Positions 6,886 to 10,243 of a DNA stretch of 10,243 nt are shown here, piece by piece. Both the position numbers and the translations under genes were made by a program. Source of the DNA: an uncultured Bacillota bacterium. Its GTDB lineage: Bacteria > Bacillota_I > Bacilli_A > Erysipelotrichales > Erysipelotrichaceae. The DNA is taken from NCBI GenBank assembly GCA_946619805.1, contig CAMOMM010000014.1:1-10243 (forward strand). The letters run 5' to 3'. The notes under the pieces were generated by a model. That model worked only from the letters and a program-made list of their open reading frames with translations, was not told the origin of the DNA and did no database searches. Each line of letters opens with the position of its first letter. The first letter of the stretch is position 1.

Positions 6886-6911
6886 GAAAAACCCTGACTG
6901 AATCAGGGTTT
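6886..6911 (-). terminator. Intrinsic terminator after the DUF4015 gene
   Basis: A 9-bp stem, AAACCCTGA (6889-6897) with 6903-6911, and a 5-base loop begin 7 bases beyond the DUF4015 stop. On the minus strand the stem runs directly into TTTTT and then CTG. It separates the DUF4015 gene from the tatD operon. Confidence 0.82.
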
Positions 6912-6917
6912 CGTTCA

Positions 6918-8579
6918 TTAATTAAAGGCGTTCTTGATGTCCCAGTACTTATCAATGTCTGAAGCACCGTTCCAGGTCATGTAGCCCTGGTTGACACCGT
7001 TATCCGTCAGGGCATCGATCTGAGCCTTTACCTTGTCATAGCCGTAATATGTACCGTCCTTATAGGAATCATAAGCCTGGATCCAGGTTCTCATTCTGGC
7101 CGGATAGTAAGTCTCTTCCTGACGTTCCCGGGCAAAATAGCTCCAGTTCCACATCAGATCATATGGCTGTTTCCAAGGAATGGCCAGACCGTAGTCCCAT
7201 TCATTGAAATGGTCAGGATAAGGCATGGAACTGATGACATCAGCAGCATTGGACAGGGCACACCAGTACTGACCGTATTGGGTAACATAACCGCCAACCA
7301 GCTCGCCGAAGACGTCAACGGATACATAGGCTCCTTCTCTGTGCAGTACTTCCGTAGCATAGTAGACAAACTTGGTAACTGCTTCAATTCTGGATTCGTT
7401 ATAGGTGTTCTTCATATCAGTATCGGAAGGAATGTATTCCGGGCATCTGACATAGTCAAACTGTATTTCATTGAAACCGAAGTCTCTTACGGCTTCAACA
7501 CCCAGAGCCACATTGTATTCCCATACCAGTCTGTTGAAGATGCTTGGCCAGTTGGACCAGTTGAACTCATATGGCTTACCGTTTCTGGTAATCGCTGTTT
7601 CCGGGTGGTCCTTCAGGAAGCCATCATCCTTGAAAACCGTAATGCGGGCAATTATGTAATATCCGGCATCCTTGATCTTCTTGACGGAATTCTTGAACAG
7701 TTCATAGGAATTGATTCCCTCATTGGAGCTTGGCGAATACTTCTTGATGGTCGGTGAATCATAGGCAATGGATTCCCCGTCCTTGATGTCAATGACAAAG
7801 GCATTGATGCCGCAGGTGTCAGCCAGCCGGATGTAATCATCAGCGTAGGAAATGGCGTCACCATTGAGATAGAGAGTCTTGCAGACATCAGGCATGACAT
7901 TACCCGGAATATCCACGAGGTCACTGCCTTCCTTGACGTTTTTAGGATAGTAAGGAATGTCCTTGGCTTCCCCGCCCTCATCATCAGCGTGCTCCGCATA
8001 GCGGCTGCCATCCAGTGAACGTTCAACATATTCATAAGCCAGGTGGTATTCATCGCCATACAGGTAACCTTCACCGGCTTCGGTTCTTATCTTATAGATG
8101 TCAACAGTTCCGTCATCATTGATTTCCCTGAATCCGATTATCTCTACCGGAACATTCTTGTTGACACTGTAGGCAATTTCCAGCATGTTACCGTTTTTAT
8201 AGACTTCTTCCGGTCTTTCGGTAAACATCTGCTTTTCCGTAACGCACTGGGTCAGGTAATCAACCAGATACGATTCATCAACATAGTATAGGGTGTCGTT
8301 CAGAACGATTTCCTTTTTTTCCGGATGTTCTTCATCTACGACCTTATTGTGCTTGAATTGAACTTCTGTTCCTCTTACTACTGACAGTTCATTACCTTCC
8401 TCATCCGTAATGGTCAGCTGCGGTCTGTCATTGGCCAGATAACGGGTCACTGTTTCATTGAGCCACATTTCATACTCAATTCTTTTCTGTTCCTTATACC
8501 TGTAATAGCCATATCCCCGACCGCCGATAAGTCCCAGCAGGATGATGATCAGTATTATCTTTGTACTTGTCTTCTTCAT
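6918..8579 (-). CDS. Membrane-anchored DUF4015 putative glycoside hydrolase
   Basis: A 553-residue protein with an uncleaved-looking N-terminal membrane anchor (residues 8-20, after MKKTSTK, no clear lipobox). A hydrophilic region with a possible SH3-like fold follows (about 100-180). From about 228 comes a TIM-barrel domain of the DUF4015 (GHL10-like) family. Diagnostic motifs are NAFVIDIKD (259-267), ARITVFKD (311-318), GFNEIQFDYVR (368-378), VSVDVFGE (419-426) and a C-terminal GYMTWN (532-537). The acidic residues in EIQFDY and the SVDVFGE segment are candidate catalytic groups. The family is predicted to act on extracellular polysaccharide, but I know of no proven substrate, so enzyme activity is inference. 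The protein should face outward. The ATG at 8579 has AGGTAGAG just upstream and a recognisable promoter. It is probably monocistronic, ending at the terminator 7 bases beyond its stop. Confidence 0.87.
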   Translation of the reverse strand: MKKTSTKIILIIILLGLIGGRGYGYYRYKEQKRIEYEMWLNETVTRYLANDRPQLTITDEEGNELSVVRGTEVQFKHNKVVDEEHPEKKEIVLNDTLYYVDESYLVDYLTQCVTEKQMFTERPEEVYKNGNMLEIAYSVNKNVPVEIIGFREINDDGTVDIYKIRTEAGEGYLYGDEYHLAYEYVERSLDGSRYAEHADDEGGEAKDIPYYPKNVKEGSDLVDIPGNVMPDVCKTLYLNGDAISYADDYIRLADTCGINAFVIDIKDGESIAYDSPTIKKYSPSSNEGINSYELFKNSVKKIKDAGYYIIARITVFKDDGFLKDHPETAITRNGKPYEFNWSNWPSIFNRLVWEYNVALGVEAVRDFGFNEIQFDYVRCPEYIPSDTDMKNTYNESRIEAVTKFVYYATEVLHREGAYVSVDVFGELVGGYVTQYGQYWCALSNAADVISSMPYPDHFNEWDYGLAIPWKQPYDLMWNWSYFARERQEETYYPARMRTWIQAYDSYKDGTYYGYDKVKAQIDALTDNGVNQGYMTWNGASDIDKYWDIKNAFN

Positions 8580-8602
8580 ATCTCTACCTGATTTCTTTTT
8601 AT

Positions 8603-8631
8603 ATTATAAATAATATCTTTCCTTCTGACAT
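8603..8631 (-). promoter_or_regulatory. Sigma-A-type promoter for the DUF4015 gene
   Basis: The minus strand has TATAAT (8603-8608) and, 17 bases upstream, ATGTCA (8626-8631), which matches four of six -35 consensus bases. The start point would be near 8596, giving a leader of about 17 bases before the ATG at 8579. The 80-base gap behind the preceding gene is otherwise AT-rich, with no clear terminator hairpin. Confidence 0.55.
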
Positions 8632-8659
8632 TTGTTTTTTATCATTTTATTCCGTTATT

Positions 8660-9136
8660 TCACGCTTCCCTGATCGTTTTGCCGGTAATGTGTTCAATGG
8701 TCAGTTCATGAACCAGAACTCTTTTACCGCTGGTTGCGATCTCATGCTCAATGTATTCATCATCAGAAGTAAACTTGTAACTCAGATCACGGCATACTCT
8801 TAGGATCACATCACGATCTTCCACTTCTCTGATCCTGCCAAAGACAATGACGCTTCTGAAAGTCAGAGCCCAGTCGCCTTCCTTACGGAATCCGTCATCG
8901 TAAACGCAGAATGATACTCTGTCATCTTTTCTGATGGCATCAACCTTATGTCCTTGTGAGGCACCATGAAAGTAGATCTTCCCCGTTTCTTCATCGTAGT
9001 AATGATTCAGCGGTACACCATAGGGATACCCATCATCACCATGGACTGACAGAACTCCTCTTTTTGTCTGTTTCAGTATTTCCAGGCATTCTTCTTTGGT
9101 TAGCCGCTGTTTGAATCTTCTGACTTCTCTGAACAT
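8660..9136 (-). CDS. NimA-like/pyridoxamine 5'-phosphate oxidase family flavoprotein
   Basis: A 158-residue split-barrel protein of the Pyridox_ox_2/NimA type, which usually binds FMN as a dimer; some members reduce nitroimidazoles, but most have no known substrate. Visible features are the N-terminal MFREVRRFKQ, GDDGYPYGVPLNHYYD (33-48), IYFHGASQGHK (54-64, the flavin-phosphate region), SFCVYD (75-80) and SVIVFGRI (95-102). The start is taken at the ATG 9136, with GGGAAGG about 10 bases upstream. An in-frame extension to 9199 would translate through the mnmE terminator hairpin and adds residues without family resemblance. The gene sits between mnmE and the DUF4015 gene, separated from both by transcription signals, so location gives no hint of function. 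Calling it a resistance gene would be unsupported. Confidence 0.85.
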   Translation of the reverse strand: MFREVRRFKQRLTKEECLEILKQTKRGVLSVHGDDGYPYGVPLNHYYDEETGKIYFHGASQGHKVDAIRKDDRVSFCVYDDGFRKEGDWALTFRSVIVFGRIREVEDRDVILRVCRDLSYKFTSDDEYIEHEIATSGKRVLVHELTIEHITGKTIREA

Positions 9137-9171
9137 CTTTACGACACCTTCCCTTTCGACGAAGTAATAAT

Positions 9172-9194
9172 TAAAAGGCTGAATGATCAGCCTT
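9172..9194 (-). terminator. Probable intrinsic terminator after mnmE
   Basis: An 8-bp stem, AAGGCTGA (9175-9182) with 9187-9194, and a 4-base loop lie 14 bases beyond the mnmE stop. On the minus strand the stem ends in TT and continues TTAATTATTAC, a modest T-rich tail. Its presence argues against a start at 9199 for the flavoprotein. Confidence 0.65.
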
Positions 9195-9208
9195 AACATG
9201 TCTCTGAT

Positions 9209-10243
9209 CTATTTGCCTACACAGAAGCGGGAGAAAATCTGATCCAGCAGATCTTCCTTATTGTATTCGCCAAGTATTTCCCTCAGGCACCTGTAGGCAT
9301 TCTCCAGATCCTCATTGACCAGATCCAGAGGGACCCCTTCTTCCAGGGAATCCCTGACTGTGATCATTGAATCCCTGGCCTCCATCATTAAGGCGATCTG
9401 TCTTTCATTGGTCAGGGCCGGCTGTTTCAGGGCAATCTGATTATCCGCAAACATCGCATTGATCGTATCGGTCAGCTTATCAATTTCACAGTTGGCCGCA
9501 CTGATACCCATTTCCACTTTGTCCTCAACCAGATCCTGCTTGTTATAGACAATGATCCTGTTCTTGTCTTTTGTCAGCTCCAGCAATTCCCTGTCCTGTT
9601 CATCTATTTCACGGGAAGCATCCAGTACCACGATCACTAACTGAGCCCGGGCAATGGCTTCCTTGCTTTTTTCGATGCCTATTCTTTCAATTGTATTCTC
9701 TGTCTCATGGATACCAGCCGTATCAACCAGATGCAGTGTTACATTCTGCAGATGGATATCCCCTTCCACCAGGTCTCTGGTAGTACCGGCAATGTCCGTA
9801 ACAATCGCCTTATCCTCTGCCAGCAGGGCATTTAACAGACTGCTCTTGCCGACATTAGGCTTGCCGACAATGGCCGTCTTAACCCCGGACTTGATGATCA
9901 TGGAGCTTTCAGCCACTGTCAGGATGTGTTCACACTGCTTAAGCCAGTCATCAACCATCGGCCTGATTTCTTCCGTAGTTATTATTCCCACATCATCATA
10001 TTCCGGATAGTCGATGTTTACCTCAATGTTGGAAATAATCTGAACGACCTCTTCCATTAACGGGCTTAACAGTCTTCTGATGCTGCCGGATAGGCTGTTA
10101 ACAGCCAGAGCGGCATTGTCCTTATTATCGGCCATGATCAGATCGTTGACCGCTTCAGCCTGGGTAAGGTCCATCTTTCCGTTAAGGAAGGCTCTCTTGG
10201 TAAACTCACCGTTAATGGCCTGACGGCATCCGGCATTAAGGCA
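9209..10243 (-). CDS. mnmE: tRNA uridine-5-carboxymethylaminomethyl modification GTPase MnmE (5' partial)
   Basis: Acts with MnmG to place the (carboxymethyl)aminomethyl group on U34 of certain tRNAs. The frame is open to the right edge: before the Met at 10174 it reads AINGEFTKRAFLNGK, the family's conserved GEFTxRAFLNGKxDLTQAEA segment, so that Met is internal. About 344 of the usual 450-460 residues are here; most of the N-terminal folate-binding domain is off-window. Counting from Met 10174, the G-domain shows GKPNVGKSS (104-112), GTTRD (130-134), DTAG (141-144) and NKQD (201-204), and the chain ends in FCVGK (317-321), the conserved C-terminal motif with the functional Cys. In many Firmicutes mnmG follows directly; here a terminator and an unrelated flavoprotein gene follow. 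Confidence 0.96.
   Translation of the reverse strand, partial: CLNAGCRQAINGEFTKRAFLNGKMDLTQAEAVNDLIMADNKDNAALAVNSLSGSIRRLLSPLMEEVVQIISNIEVNIDYPEYDDVGIITTEEIRPMVDDWLKQCEHILTVAESSMIIKSGVKTAIVGKPNVGKSSLLNALLAEDKAIVTDIAGTTRDLVEGDIHLQNVTLHLVDTAGIHETENTIERIGIEKSKEAIARAQLVIVVLDASREIDEQDRELLELTKDKNRIIVYNKQDLVEDKVEMGISAANCEIDKLTDTINAMFADNQIALKQPALTNERQIALMMEARDSMITVRDSLEEGVPLDLVNEDLENAYRCLREILGEYNKEDLLDQIFSRFCVGK

Noticed and set aside
7209-7757. 182-residue plus-strand reading frame opposite the DUF4015 gene
   Set aside because: It mirrors a conserved coding region. No recognisable domain or convincing ribosome binding site was seen.
7652-8074. 140-residue minus-strand frame overlapping the DUF4015 gene out of phase
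   Set aside because: The composition is Met/Ser/Arg-rich and typical of a shifted frame, while the main frame carries the family motifs.
8601-8616. AT-only inverted repeat ATATTAT..ATAATAT upstream of the DUF4015 gene
   Set aside because: It is a weak stem made only of A and T that overlaps the -10 region; more simply explained by promoter composition than by an operator or terminator.
9137-9199. ATG at 9199 as the flavoprotein start
   Set aside because: The extra 21 residues are translated through the mnmE terminator hairpin and have no family resemblance.
9340-9380. Repeated GAATCCCTG and a CCAGGGA/TCCCTGG inverted pair inside mnmE
   Set aside because: They encode two similar peptides (ARDSM and VRDSL) in a helical region, and the stem would need a loop of more than 20 bases; probably coincidence.

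Overview
The window looks like a chromosomal housekeeping segment from a low-to-mid-GC, non-sporulating Firmicute. An Erysipelotrichia-type gut bacterium is my best guess, from the gene order, strong AGGAGG-type ribosome binding sites, TATAAT promoters and protein character; no 16S or other marker is present to prove it. Both edges cut through genes.

Layout. Position 1-1892 (+) is the 3' part of a membrane O-acyltransferase of the OatA type. It converges on a long minus-strand block, and the two meet at a bidirectional terminator (1899-1926). Read in its own direction from the right edge, the minus-strand block is: mnmE (tRNA modification GTPase, 5' end off-window), terminator, a NimA/PNPOx-like flavoprotein, a membrane-anchored DUF4015 putative glycoside hydrolase, terminator plus promoter, then tatD - rnmV - rsmA(ksgA) - ispE - glmU - prs. 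These last six follow the order of the Bacillus subtilis tatD...prs region. What is absent here are the genes that lie between them in Bacillus (yabE, yabG, veg, sspF, purR, yabJ, spoVG). tatD, rnmV, rsmA and ispE overlap one another by 4-14 bases and look translationally coupled. A short AT-rich gap with a -10-like box precedes glmU.

How the genes fit together. The block joins stable-RNA processing and modification (MnmE on tRNA, RNase M5 on 5S rRNA, RsmA on 16S rRNA) with precursor supply for growth (IspE for isoprenoids, GlmU for UDP-GlcNAc, Prs for PRPP). The flanking acyltransferase and the DUF4015 protein probably act at the cell envelope.

What stands out. (1) The acyltransferase carries two SGNH-like domains in tandem, the second of which has lost its nucleophilic serine. 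(2) GlmU stops at 331 residues, just where the acetyltransferase active-site residues would begin, so it looks like a uridyltransferase only. (3) A perfect 12-bp hairpin lies inside rnmV, the gene for a double-strand RNA processing enzyme. Three gene starts (glmU, rnmV and the flavoprotein) are placed downstream of the longest possible start, on ribosome-binding-site evidence. I see no mobile element, CRISPR array, tRNA or rRNA, and no gene-free stretch longer than about 80 bases. I do not see a clear new multi-gene system.
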